Assembly (NCBI GenBank): GCA_013377095.1
Contig: JACAAY010000039.1
Coordinates: 1-44,160, forward strand
Length of the DNA stretch: 44,160 nucleotides
Direction: 5' to 3'
Source: Desulfuromonadales bacterium
GTDB taxonomy: Bacteria; Desulfobacterota; Desulfuromonadia; Geobacterales; Pseudopelobacteraceae
Shown here: positions 17,263-25,929 of the stretch, piece by piece
How positions within the stretch are numbered: the stretch's first letter is position 1
Layout of the letters: each line of letters starts with the position of its first letter
The notes under the pieces: generated by a model
The model's input: only the letters and a program-made list of their open reading frames with translations
The model's database searches: none
Told to the model about the DNA's origin: nothing
Program-made: the position numbers and the translations under genes

Positions 17263-17955
17263 TCAAGAAGAGACATCCTTCCGGGAGCTCTCTACCGTCC
17301 TTCTCAGTGCCTCGTGCTCTTCCGTCAAAAGAGCAAATTTGCGTTCCAGTTCACGGATTTGATCAAACAGGCATGAGATGGCCTTTGCTTCCGGGTCGGG
17401 CAGGTTGCCATGTTCCAGGTCCGCCTTGCCCTCCTCTTTTTTTTGGGCAAGCACCACCCTGCCGGGAATCCCGACCACGGTGGCGTTTTCAGGCACCTCC
17501 TTGACAACAACGGAATTGGAACCGATCCTGGCCCCCTTGCCAACGGTAAACGGCCCCAGCACCTTGGCTCCGGAGCCGACCACGACATTGTCTTCCAGCG
17601 TCGGGTGGCGCTTGACCTTGTCCCAAGTTACGCCACCCAGGGTAACACCATGATAGAGGGTTACGTTGTCACCGATCTCCGCGGTTTCGCCAATAACCAC
17701 GCCCATGCCATGATCGATAAAAAACCGGCGGCCGATCTTTGCGCCGGGGTGGATTTCTATCCCGGTCAGGAAACGGCCGAGATGCGAAATAAAACGCCCC
17801 ACAAGAAATAGTTCCTTCACCCAGAACCAGTGGGCGATGCGATATATCCAGAGGGCATGCAGGCCGGGATAGCAGACCAGGATCTCGAGCACGTTACGGG
17901 CCGCTGGATCGCGATCAAAGACCGAGCTGATATCCTCGCGCAGGCTTTTTAGCAT
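17263..17955 (-). CDS. cysE: Serine O-acetyltransferase
   Basis: A 230-residue acetyltransferase that makes O-acetylserine from serine and acetyl-CoA for cysteine synthesis. The N-terminal helical domain ([21 protein letters not shown]) is the short form, followed by a left-handed beta-helix of hexapeptide repeats ([30 protein letters not shown] type) with the catalytic His in DHGMG. The C-terminal ~60 residues end in a coiled-coil-like region ([18 protein letters not shown]). The frame is open further upstream to 18033, but ATG 17955 has GAGGTGG at good spacing. It is upstream of lpxC with a 31-bp gap. Confidence 0.95.
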   Translation of the reverse strand: MLKSLREDISSVFDRDPAARNVLEILVCYPGLHALWIYRIAHWFWVKELFLVGRFISHLGRFLTGIEIHPGAKIGRRFFIDHGMGVVIGETAEIGDNVTLYHGVTLGGVTWDKVKRHPTLEDNVVVGSGAKVLGPFTVGKGARIGSNSVVVKEVPENATVVGIPGRVVLAQKKEEGKADLEHGNLPDPEAKAISCLFDQIRELERKFALLTEEHEALRRTVESSRKDVSS

Positions 17956-18068
17956 GTGACGCCACCTCGATTTACAGTAACTAAGTGTTGTTATACAGGT
18001 AGCATACCCCATAAAAAGTGTCAAATTAATCATATTCCTGAATTAGCGTTTCAGGGACGAGTTTACAC

Positions 18069-18097
18069 TCGACAATGAGCTAAAATTTAACTAGTAT
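18069..18097 (+). promoter_or_regulatory. Candidate sigma-70 promoter for the fumarase gene
   Basis: TCGACA (18069-18074) and TAGTAT (18092-18097) are separated by 17 bp, about 70 bp upstream of the fumarase start. The pair sits inside a 10-bp inverted repeat, ATTCCTGAAT (18034-18043) and ATTCAGGAAT (18110-18119). Confidence 0.4.
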
Positions 18098-18165
18098 GCT
18101 GGCTTAACTATTCAGGAATGGTCGTATGTGACCTGCCTAACACTATCATGAAAGGAGCTTCACTG

Positions 18166-19791
18166 ATGGCAACACCCGAATTCCAGTACCAGGATCCTTT
18201 TCCTCTTGGCAAAGACGAGACAACGTACCGCAAAATCGAGGGCTCGGAGAAGTATGTAACCGTTGAGCAGTTCGCTGGCAAGGATGTCGTGCGAGTTTGC
18301 CCCGAGGCGCTTACCATTCTGGCAAACGAGGCCATGAAGGATGTTTCTTTTCTGCTCCGCCCCGCACATAATGAGCAGGTTGCCAAAATTATCAACGATC
18401 CTGAAGCATCCATGAACGACAAAGGTGTCGCTCTTGCGTTTCTGCGCAATGCCGAAATATCAGCCCAATTGGATCTGCCCCTCTGTCAGGACACTGGTAC
18501 CGCCACTGTTGTTGCAAAAAAAGGACAGCAGATCTGGACCGGCGTCAAGGACGAAGAATTTCTCTCCAAAGGGATTTATAAGACCTACACCGAGGAAAAC
18601 CTGCGCTATTCCCAAACCGTGGCGCTGGACATGTATGAAGAGATCAACACTGGCACCAACCTGCCTGCCCAGATCGATATCATGGCTACCGACGGTGATT
18701 ATTACAAGTTCGTTTTCATGGCCAAAGGGGGCGGTTCCGCCAACAAGACCATGCTGTATCAGGAAACCAAGGCGCTCCTGACCCAGGATAAGCTTGAAAA
18801 ATTTCTGATCGAAAAAATGAAGTACCTCGGAACCGCTGCCTGTCCACCCTATCACATTGCCTTCGTGATTGGCGGCACCAGCGCCGACGCCTGCATGAAG
18901 ACCGTAAAGCTTGCCACCGCCAAGGAGCTTGATGCTCTGCCCACAGAGGGTAACGCCCACGGTCAGGCTTTCCGCGACGTAGCGCTGGAAAACAAGATGC
19001 TGGAAGCAGCCCAGAAACTTGGCATTGGCGCTCAGTTTGGCGGTAAGTACTTTGCACATGACGTGCGCATCATTCGTCTCCCCCGTCATGGAGCTTCCTG
19101 TCCGGTAGGCATGGCGGTTTCCTGCTCGGCCGACCGCAATATCAAAGCCAAGATTACCAAGGACGGACTGTTTGTCGAAGAGATGGACCGTAATCCAGGG
19201 CGCCTGATTCCTGACCGGTTCCGTGGCAAGCATGAGCATGGGGTTAAAATTGACCTGAACAAACCGATGGACGAGATCCTGGCTGAACTGAGCAAGCATC
19301 CGGTTTCCACCCCGCTGCTGCTGACCGGAACCATTGTCGTCGGCCGTGACATCGCCCACGCCAAGTTCAAGGAAATCCTGGACAGCGGCAAGCCGCTGCC
19401 TGACTATCTGAAGAAACACCCGATCTACTATGCCGGCCCAGCCAAGACTCCCAAGGGCAAAGCATCCGGTTCATTTGGTCCCACGACCGCCGGTCGTATG
19501 GACTCCTATGTTGATCTGCTCCAGGCCAATGGCGGTTCAATGATCATGATCGCCAAGGGCAACCGCAGCCAGCAGGTGACCGACGCATGCAAAAAGCACG
19601 GCGGATTCTATCTCGGTTCCATCGGTGGCCCGGCAGCCGTTTTGGCAGAGGAAAATATCAAAAAGGTAGAATGCATCGACTTTCCCGAGCTGGGTATGGA
19701 AGCGGTTTGGAAAATTGAAGTTGAAAACTTCCCTGCCTTTATCCTGGTTGATGACAAGGGTAATGACTTCTTCAAGCAGCTTGGTCTGTAG
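18166..19791 (+). CDS. fumA: Fumarate hydratase, class I (single-chain, Fe-S)
   Basis: A 541-residue hydro-lyase that interconverts fumarate and malate using an oxygen-sensitive [4Fe-4S] cluster. The N-terminal alpha-like region contains [12 protein letters not shown] with a cluster Cys, and the middle has [25 protein letters not shown] with further cysteines. The C-terminal beta-like region has the [11 protein letters not shown] motif. Both regions are fused, as in FumA/FumB. ATG 18166 is preceded by AAAGGAGC; an earlier in-frame ATG at 18118 lacks a site. The gene stands alone, with its own candidate promoter and terminator. It is a central TCA-cycle enzyme in acetate-oxidising or fermenting Geobacter relatives. 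Confidence 0.95.
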   Translation: MATPEFQYQDPFPLGKDETTYRKIEGSEKYVTVEQFAGKDVVRVCPEALTILANEAMKDVSFLLRPAHNEQVAKIINDPEASMNDKGVALAFLRNAEISAQLDLPLCQDTGTATVVAKKGQQIWTGVKDEEFLSKGIYKTYTEENLRYSQTVALDMYEEINTGTNLPAQIDIMATDGDYYKFVFMAKGGGSANKTMLYQETKALLTQDKLEKFLIEKMKYLGTAACPPYHIAFVIGGTSADACMKTVKLATAKELDALPTEGNAHGQAFRDVALENKMLEAAQKLGIGAQFGGKYFAHDVRIIRLPRHGASCPVGMAVSCSADRNIKAKITKDGLFVEEMDRNPGRLIPDRFRGKHEHGVKIDLNKPMDEILAELSKHPVSTPLLLTGTIVVGRDIAHAKFKEILDSGKPLPDYLKKHPIYYAGPAKTPKGKASGSFGPTTAGRMDSYVDLLQANGGSMIMIAKGNRSQQVTDACKKHGGFYLGSIGGPAAVLAEENIKKVECIDFPELGMEAVWKIEVENFPAFILVDDKGNDFFKQLGL

Positions 19792-19800
19792 CAAATAACG

Positions 19801-19836
19801 ACAAAGCCCGGCTGCGCAGGCAGTCGGGCTTTGTAG
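19801..19836 (+). terminator. Terminator-like hairpin after fumarase
   Basis: ACAAAGCCCG (19801-19810) pairs with CGGGCTTTGT (19825-19834), extended inward by GCTG/CAGT-type pairs. The T-run is only in the 3' arm, so termination may be partial and allow read-through into the next small gene. Confidence 0.75.
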
Positions 19837-19892
19837 ATCCTCCCTGCCTTTCAATACTGTATTCAGCAAACAAATATATGTGGAGGTGTACT

Positions 19893-20060
19893 ATGATTGT
19901 AAAAGAGGGCGATATTCTTGTATGTAATAATGGTAAATGCGAGCTTGAACTGAAAGTCATCCGCGCCTGTTCACCGGAAGTATGCGGCGAGGGTGTTGAG
20001 TGCGAGTTTGAAGTACAATCCGGTGGAGAAACGATCATATTGTATAAGTATGAAAAGTAG
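19893..20060 (+). CDS. Small cysteine-containing protein, possible metal-binding
   Basis: A 55-residue protein of unknown function. It starts MIVKEGDILVCNNGKCELELKV and has four cysteines, arranged as CxxxxC near residues 11 and 16 and C-x3/5-C pairs near 28-40 (ACSPEVCGEGVEC). A metal or cluster site is possible. The excellent ribosome-binding site GGAGG seven bases before ATG 19893 and the following terminator support a genuine gene. It lies 100 bp after the fumarase stop, beyond a hairpin. It looks like a family of short proteins seen in Geobacter relatives, but I cannot name it. Confidence 0.7.
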   Translation: MIVKEGDILVCNNGKCELELKVIRACSPEVCGEGVECEFEVQSGGETIILYKYEK

Positions 20061-20080
20061 TTTTTTTCTTTGCATGCTAC

Positions 20081-20112
20081 AAAAAAGAGAGCGTTTTAGC
20101 TCTCTTTTTTTT
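20081..20112. terminator. Bidirectional terminator
   Basis: AAAAAAGAGAGC pairs with GCTCTCTTTTTT around the loop GTTTTA. T-runs flank the stem in both readings, so it closes the small plus-strand gene and the minus-strand ABC transporter cluster that converges on it. Confidence 0.93.
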
Positions 20113-20142
20113 GGGAATAGAGCCTAACGGTTAATAAACTTG

Positions 20143-20988
20143 TCATTCATTGCAACAGTAACCCCATCGTTTATGGATTGCTTTCTCCAATAGGCCGAAA
20201 ACACATCGATCGATACATAATCCGATTGAGACAATCACAATCATTGTTGCCACCACCTGCCCCATGTCATGTAACTCCCTGCCCATCATCAGGTTTGCCC
20301 CTAGACCTACATTCACGTAGAGCAGTTCCGCAGCCATAAGGGATCGCCACGCAAATGACCAGCCAAGCTTTGCACCTGAGAGAATGGAAGGGAGCGACGC
20401 GGGCAGGATTACATAGAGGTACATTTTCCAGTAAGTTGCACCCATCACCCTAGATGCCTTGAGATATAGGCGAGGTATTGTTTTGACTCCATCACGTACA
20501 CTGAGCGTAAGTGACATGAGTGACCCCATGACAACGACAAAAATTATGGAAAGTTCGCTCAGGCCGAACCAGAGGATCGCGAGCGGCAACCAGCAGATGC
20601 TTGGTAAGGCCTGCAGGCCGAGGGTGAGCGAACCCAGTGTATCGTCTAGCCATCGTACCCTTCCGAAGAGAAGTCCACATGGCACACCAACGAATAGGGA
20701 AATCACGTACCCTACACATAAGCGCTTCAAGCTTGCACTAATCGCAACAGGCAGGGAGTTGTCCCTCATGCTATCGGTTAGATTCTTGAAAACCATATTT
20801 GGGGAAGGAAAAAGGAGCTCACTCCAAATATTTGATGTGGAAATAAGCTGCCAGCAGCATATCAGAAGGATAAAAAAAACAAGTCGAGCAAACAGCGAAT
20901 TCCAGCTTTTGGTACGGCAGAATGCCCATTTGCAAAGCGTGCTACCAGTGCTGGGCAATTTTTCTGTCGGCCGATTACTGTTTGTCAT
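20143..20988 (-). CDS. ABC transporter permease, SsuC/TauC/NrtB family
   Basis: A 281-residue inner-membrane permease with about six helices and the cytoplasmic coupling loop typical of the BPD_transp_1 family (KASRVMGATYWKMYLYVILPASLPSILSGAKLGWSFAWRSL region, residues about 180-220). It resembles permeases for aliphatic sulfonates, taurine, nitrate or bicarbonate. Its start overlaps the ATPase stop by one base (TGATG), so the two are translationally coupled. It is the last gene of the minus-strand cluster that also contains cysDN, which makes a sulfur compound a reasonable substrate, but the sequence alone does not decide this. Confidence 0.87.
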   Translation of the reverse strand: MTNSNRPTEKLPSTGSTLCKWAFCRTKSWNSLFARLVFFILLICCWQLISTSNIWSELLFPSPNMVFKNLTDSMRDNSLPVAISASLKRLCVGYVISLFVGVPCGLLFGRVRWLDDTLGSLTLGLQALPSICWLPLAILWFGLSELSIIFVVVMGSLMSLTLSVRDGVKTIPRLYLKASRVMGATYWKMYLYVILPASLPSILSGAKLGWSFAWRSLMAAELLYVNVGLGANLMMGRELHDMGQVVATMIVIVSIGLCIDRCVFGLLEKAIHKRWGYCCNE

Positions 20989-21767
20989 CAGACAATATAC
21001 TCTCTTTTGTTACTCTGAATCACTTCTTGGCGAAGGTCATCACGTATTACCGAGGCAATTTTCACCAAGTCGATATCTTCCAGTTGTCGGTGTCTTGGCA
21101 AGCCTATGGGGTATTCTCGTTTGATCCGTCCGTCGCGGGCGGTCATCAGTAATACTCTGGTACCAAGACGTACCGCTTCTCGGACATTGTGGGTGACGAA
21201 CAGGATGGTTTTTCCTGTTTTCTGCCAAATGCTCTCCAACTCAACATGGAGCTGGTCCCGCATCTGCGCATCGAGTGCGGCAAAGGGTTCATCCATCAAG
21301 AGAATGCCGGGATCATGGGCAAGTGCAGATGCCAGAGCAACTCTCTGCTTCATTCCGCCGGAAAGCTCGTGAATCCATGAACGGGAAAAAACCGATAGTT
21401 TGACCATAGCCAGCAAAGCGACAGCCCGCTCACGACGCTCCTTCCTTCCCATTCCTGCCATTTTCAGCCCAAAAGCGACATTCTGAATTACGTTTAGCCA
21501 CGGAAAGAGGGCTGCTTCCTGAAACATGACCATTCGGTCGGGCCCCGGCCCGGTAACTGGCTTGGATTTAACGAGAACACTTCCGCTGTCGGGAGTCTCC
21601 AGCCCTGCAATGATATTGAGGAGGGTGGATTTACCACAGCCCGAAGGACCGACAATGCACAGGAATTCACCCTCGTCCACCACAACGTTGCAATCGGTCA
21701 GAGCTTGTATGGGACCTGACTGTGAATGGAATACCTTTGAAACACCGGTTAGTTCTACAAGGGGCAT
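20988..21767 (-). CDS. ABC transporter ATPase, SsuB/TauB/NrtD family
   Basis: A 259-residue nucleotide-binding subunit. Walker A is GPSGCGKST, the Q-loop lies in MVMFQEAALFPWL, the signature motif is LSGGMKQR, Walker B is ILLMDEPFAALD, and the H-loop is VTHNVREA. The MFQEAALFPWLNV and DEPFAALDAQMR wording is typical of the sulfonate/taurine/nitrate group. It lies 26 bp downstream of the binding protein and overlaps the permease start, so the three form a complete importer. No fused regulatory domain is seen. Confidence 0.93.
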   Translation of the reverse strand: MPLVELTGVSKVFHSQSGPIQALTDCNVVVDEGEFLCIVGPSGCGKSTLLNIIAGLETPDSGSVLVKSKPVTGPGPDRMVMFQEAALFPWLNVIQNVAFGLKMAGMGRKERRERAVALLAMVKLSVFSRSWIHELSGGMKQRVALASALAHDPGILLMDEPFAALDAQMRDQLHVELESIWQKTGKTILFVTHNVREAVRLGTRVLLMTARDGRIKREYPIGLPRHRQLEDIDLVKIASVIRDDLRQEVIQSNKREYIV

Positions 21768-21793
21768 GTCATATGTCCATAACTGGAGGATAC

Positions 21794-22810
21794 CTACTCA
21801 ATCCGCGGCTTGTGGCGCTCTTTAAGTACTTCATTGATGACGGAGAGATCAACAGCCGTGGTAATGTCTGGAAATGCCTTTCCCTTTCCTGGGAGGAAGC
21901 CAAGGCTCCAGGCATGTTTCGCCGAGGTATCAAGAGAGGACTTTAAAGGATCATAGGTTATGGTTACTCGTGACATGGCCTCAGCCAGAACCTCTCCAGG
22001 CATCGGTTTTCCGACAAGTTTTGCCAACTCCCGGTTGAGAGAATTCCTCGCCTCCACAGGATGCTTGGAAATCCATTCAGTGACATCCAGGTGGGCTTTA
22101 ATAAAATGTTTCACCATGGCCCGATTCGTCTGCAGATATTCGCTGCGGACTACTAATACCGCCGTAGTGAATTTACCGCCGGGCCATATGTTGCGCTCAT
22201 CGAGAAATATTGTGCCGTTTCCCTCCCGGACAAGTCGCGTGGCCCATGGTTCGGGTACCCAGGCAGCGTCGAGTTCCCCCTTGAGGAAAAGCATCAGAAT
22301 ATCCGGGTTTTTAACCGTGAGGACCCTTACATCGCGGTTCGGCGCGAATCCTTGGGATTTGAGCCAACAACGCAGGGCAACATCCTGGGTATTGCCGTAC
22401 TCGGGTGAGGCAACTCGTTTTCCTTTAAGATCCCGGGTCGCGGCAATCCCCGCTCCTTTCCTTACGACCAATGCAGCCCCTCCGCTCGCAGCCCCGGCCA
22501 CAATGCGCAGGGCTTTGCCGCCGGAGCGCAGATAGGCGTTAAGTGCCGGATTTGGACCCACATAGGCAATATCGATCGCTCCGGCAATCAGCGCCTCCAT
22601 CTCTGACGGCCCCGCGTTGAACGCCTTCCATTCTATTTCAGCTCCGGTTGCCTTGCTGAAGGCTCCCGTCTCCCTTCCCACCAGTGCCTGGGCATGAGTG
22701 ATATTGGCGAAATGCCCGACCCTGAGTAAGGGGGGGGCCGATGCTGCAAACCTGGGCGTGAGCATCAGGAGAGTGACCAGCAGGAGAGCAATAGAAAGTG
22801 GATGGCGCAT
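21794..22810 (-). CDS. ABC transporter substrate-binding protein, SsuA/TauA/NrtA-like
   Basis: A 338-residue periplasmic binding protein with a signal peptide (MRHPLSIALLLVTLLMLTPRFAASA). The mature part has LRVGHFANITHAQALVGRETGAF, a lobe with AGAIDIAYVGPNPALNAYLRSGG, and GELDAAWVPEPWATRLV, all standard for the NMT1/SsuA-like class. Ligands in this class include sulfonates, taurine, nitrate and thiamine precursors. ATG 22810 is chosen over the open frame to 22915 because it begins the signal peptide and has GAGGT upstream. It follows the soluble AP-superfamily hydrolase by 79 bp and precedes the ATPase. Confidence 0.9.
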   Translation of the reverse strand: MRHPLSIALLLVTLLMLTPRFAASAPPLLRVGHFANITHAQALVGRETGAFSKATGAEIEWKAFNAGPSEMEALIAGAIDIAYVGPNPALNAYLRSGGKALRIVAGAASGGAALVVRKGAGIAATRDLKGKRVASPEYGNTQDVALRCWLKSQGFAPNRDVRVLTVKNPDILMLFLKGELDAAWVPEPWATRLVREGNGTIFLDERNIWPGGKFTTAVLVVRSEYLQTNRAMVKHFIKAHLDVTEWISKHPVEARNSLNRELAKLVGKPMPGEVLAEAMSRVTITYDPLKSSLDTSAKHAWSLGFLPGKGKAFPDITTAVDLSVINEVLKERHKPRIE

Positions 22811-22889
22811 GGAATACCTCAACCTTTTACCTGGTTTTTCAAGTGTGATGCAACGCAACGCTAACGAATTTGAATCTGGTAGCTGGAAA

Positions 22890-24662
22890 TTATTTGCCGC
22901 CAAAGTGTTTTTCAATGAGCCCGGAAATTTCGAGGACGCTCCGGATTCCTGGTTCTACCCGAGCATTACTGAAGAAAACCCCGGGGACGAAACTGGCATC
23001 ACAGCAGTGGTCGCCACTCCATTTTTTCAGGTTGTCTTCAATGATTGGGCCATCAGGCACTCCACCAACTGCGGTTTGCCATGAGGCGCGATAACCGGCC
23101 GAGTAGCCGACAACAAGATCCGGGCCTTTTGGTTGTTCTGGGCCGTGGTAAAGGGTCTGCGAATCATGAACTTCATGAATAACTCGCTGCCCCCGGTCGT
23201 AAAATCCGGTTAATTTGTCGGAAAGGGAGCGTTTGATCGAAGATATTTCTTCGCTAAGAACAGATCCGCTCTTCTCCCGATTATGTACATTCAGGTACAG
23301 GCTTGTGAAACCTATGGCGTAGGCCTTAGTTTTTGACCAATCAACACTGTCGAATAAGCCTTCACACCCCTTTGCCCCAGACTTAAGAACCATAAAACCA
23401 TTTTCAACAAGCCATGTGTTGAGGTGGACAGCTCGCCTGAATGTGCTGAAACCATGGTCAGAGCATACCGCAAGGCATGCATCGGGAAAGCGTTCCATAA
23501 CCGTTCCAATAATACGGTCCATGCGACGATAATATCCGGATATCACATCACCATAGCGATGGCTCAGATCTTCATTGTACAGGGGGTGTCCGCTGTCCCG
23601 CATTCTCCAAAACATGTGCTGAATTCGGTCGGTTGTGTCAAAAACACATGCCAGGAGCCCTTTTTTGAAGTGTGACAACTCATGGAAGAACATTCGCTCA
23701 CGTTCGTCCATGATGCTGGAACAGAGTGCTAGAAACTCATCTTCATCCAGGACCCCATCATTGAAGGCGTTGGTGTCTTCGGCCATGCCGAGGGTTGCAA
23801 AAGGTTCGATCTGCCGGCTTAGTTCCCTGGCAAATCCGGAGGGGGTTGATATGGGAAATTCCGAGGATTCGTAACCTACGTTGACCGGCGTCATATAAAG
23901 CACAAACTCAGGATTCAGTTTTTTTAGATAGAACCGGCATAATCCGGTCGTACTCCTGAAAAGTCCTACATCAAAAGTGACTTCATGCCAGTTGCTCCAT
24001 TCTCCTTCACGTAGTGAAAATTGCTGTTTTCCGGCAAGGAAGTGAGCTGCTTCACCTTCTACCATAATCTTCAGAGGGCAGGTCACCTCTTTTCGCCCCC
24101 TGAGCGAGGCTGCATACGGGCCGTGGATTTCCGTGTCGATTCGGCCTCTGTGGGGTACTACGGGTACAATGCGTCCTTTGGCGTCCGCAGGGAACGTTTC
24201 CGGAACGGTTGTGAAAAGGGTATAGGTGCCCAGCATGCCTTTGATATCTGGCACACCTAAGCCGGCCAAAAGCTTCCCTTCAAAATAACGTGGGGGAAAA
24301 CCCATCGGCCATTTCAGCAGTGACGCAGAAATGCCCTCTGAGGAAATTCTTTCCCAGAATGTTATTGATCGCACAGGATTTTGATACTGACCGCGTTCGA
24401 TGCGGAAGAGAGACAGACTGGGGATGTATGTTCCCGGTTTTCGTTCGATAAAATCGAAGACGCCATGCTCACCGGGATTTGCACCCGTTGCTATGGTAGC
24501 CCATACTACCGGGCTCTGGGGAGGATTGGTTGTGGTAAGGCGGTCATACTGTCCCTGTGATTTCAAGCGGGAGAAATTCGGTAGATGCCCATCGTCCATC
24601 ATCTGTTCGGCAATGGTCGGGTCCATGCCGTCTATGCCTATAAAAATGAATTTGTCACTCAT
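22890..24662 (-). CDS. Alkaline-phosphatase-superfamily hydrolase (type I phosphodiesterase/nucleotide pyrophosphatase-like)
   Basis: A 590-residue protein with no signal peptide, hence probably cytoplasmic. It shows the metal-binding start FIGIDGMDPTIAEQ (D11), a nucleophile region PPQSPVVWATIATGANPGEHG with S50 in the position of the phosphodiesterase Thr/Ser, VFDTTDRIQHMFW, VCSDHGFSTF, and a late His in GDHCCDASF. These are the metal and nucleophile positions of the phosphodiesterase branch. The substrate is unknown. It starts 3 bp after the cysN stop and is upstream of the ABC importer, so it is tied to sulfate activation. Hydrolysis of a nucleotide, a phosphodiester or a sulfate ester would each fit. 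It is not the cysteine-type (FGly) sulfatase, as no CxPxR motif is present. Confidence 0.8.
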   Translation of the reverse strand: MSDKFIFIGIDGMDPTIAEQMMDDGHLPNFSRLKSQGQYDRLTTTNPPQSPVVWATIATGANPGEHGVFDFIERKPGTYIPSLSLFRIERGQYQNPVRSITFWERISSEGISASLLKWPMGFPPRYFEGKLLAGLGVPDIKGMLGTYTLFTTVPETFPADAKGRIVPVVPHRGRIDTEIHGPYAASLRGRKEVTCPLKIMVEGEAAHFLAGKQQFSLREGEWSNWHEVTFDVGLFRSTTGLCRFYLKKLNPEFVLYMTPVNVGYESSEFPISTPSGFARELSRQIEPFATLGMAEDTNAFNDGVLDEDEFLALCSSIMDERERMFFHELSHFKKGLLACVFDTTDRIQHMFWRMRDSGHPLYNEDLSHRYGDVISGYYRRMDRIIGTVMERFPDACLAVCSDHGFSTFRRAVHLNTWLVENGFMVLKSGAKGCEGLFDSVDWSKTKAYAIGFTSLYLNVHNREKSGSVLSEEISSIKRSLSDKLTGFYDRGQRVIHEVHDSQTLYHGPEQPKGPDLVVGYSAGYRASWQTAVGGVPDGPIIEDNLKKWSGDHCCDASFVPGVFFSNARVEPGIRSVLEISGLIEKHFGGK

Positions 24663-24665
24663 GGA

Positions 24666-25886
24666 TTACAGCACAATCCCGCCACCAACCGGAATACCAT
24701 CACTTTCGATGACAAACCTGCCCATCTCCGGTATCAAGGAGAAATAATCAGCAACCCATGGGTGGTCAGAAATGATTGAGCATTTCGCAACTTCCCCCGA
24801 CTCAATGCGGATGTTATTTCTGACCATGTTTTCATCTCCCGGGTCAAACACCTCTTCAAGTTCAATTCTGGCAGGTACCGCCTGAGTGGTACAGCGTAGG
24901 ATTACCCGGTCATTGCACGTGTATGACTCATGAAACCAGAACAAATGTGCGGAAAACTTTTGACTGACCTGTGGAGAAAGGCCAGATGCGATGATGTCAC
25001 CGCGAGAAACTTGAATCTTGCCATCGAGAACCAGACCGATCGCTTCTCCATAGCTGGAGCTTTGAACAGCCGGAAAAGGGTATTTCTTGATGGCTGCGAT
25101 TGTCGCTGAAACATTCTGCGGCAGAACCGTTACATGCATCCCGGGATGCACAGAACCTGACTCGACTCTTCCAACGATTATCCGCTCACCATTTATAGTA
25201 TAGATGTCCTGAACCGGGAAGCGGAAAGGGCGTATTTCAAATGGTTTTGATTCAAACCCGTCCAGAACCTCCACGAGAGAAGGGCCGGAATACCAGGGCA
25301 TGGCTGCGCTACGGCAGACCAAATTGTCTCCGGTGAGGGCGGAAACCGGTACGATGGCATAGGGTGAGAGGGAAAACTCCTCAAACATGTTTTTGATATC
25401 AGAGCAAAGTTCACGATATCGCTCTTGGTCATATCCGACCGCATCCAGTTTGTTGATGACAACACAGATATCACGAAGACCAACTACGGTCAAAAGCCAT
25501 GCATGCCGCCGGGTTTGTTCACGGATCCCCTCGCATGCGTCAACTATCAGCACGGCAGCCTCGGCGTAGGATGCTCCGGTTACCATGTTCCGCAAAAATT
25601 CCCTGTGACCGGGGACATCGATAATTACATAGGGACGAAAGGAGGTTTTGAAAAATATTTGTGACGTGTCAATGGTAATACCGCGTTGCCGTTCCTCCTC
25701 AAAGGCATCGAGAACAAAGGCAAACTCGTCCTCGCGCCCGATGTCCGAGGAGCTTTGGCGTACCTCATCATACCGTTCCTCTTGCAGTGCTCCATAATCA
25801 TACAGAAGGCGTCCAATTAAGGTACTCTTCCCGTGATCCACATGGCCCGTAATGACAATTGGAAATGCCCGCAGTTCTTCGCTCAT
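24666..25886 (-). CDS. cysN: Sulfate adenylyltransferase subunit 1 (GTPase)
   Basis: A 406-residue EF-Tu-like GTPase that drives adenosine phosphosulfate formation by CysD. G1 is GHVDHGKST, G3 is DVPGHREFLRNMVTGAS, and G4 is NKLDAVG; the beta-barrel domains follow from about residue 220 (RFPVQDIYTING). It is shorter than E. coli CysN (about 475 residues) and lacks any fused APS kinase, unlike CysNC proteins. ATG 25886 has AAAGG at good spacing; the longer frame would need a TTG at 25913. It lies 43 bp after cysD and 3 bp before the hydrolase gene. Confidence 0.92.
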   Translation of the reverse strand: MSEELRAFPIVITGHVDHGKSTLIGRLLYDYGALQEERYDEVRQSSSDIGREDEFAFVLDAFEEERQRGITIDTSQIFFKTSFRPYVIIDVPGHREFLRNMVTGASYAEAAVLIVDACEGIREQTRRHAWLLTVVGLRDICVVINKLDAVGYDQERYRELCSDIKNMFEEFSLSPYAIVPVSALTGDNLVCRSAAMPWYSGPSLVEVLDGFESKPFEIRPFRFPVQDIYTINGERIIVGRVESGSVHPGMHVTVLPQNVSATIAAIKKYPFPAVQSSSYGEAIGLVLDGKIQVSRGDIIASGLSPQVSQKFSAHLFWFHESYTCNDRVILRCTTQAVPARIELEEVFDPGDENMVRNNIRIESGEVAKCSIISDHPWVADYFSLIPEMGRFVIESDGIPVGGGIVL

Positions 25887-25929
25887 CAATATCGCCTTTC
25901 TAGGGTTGATCAAGTGTCAGTGAGGGGTG

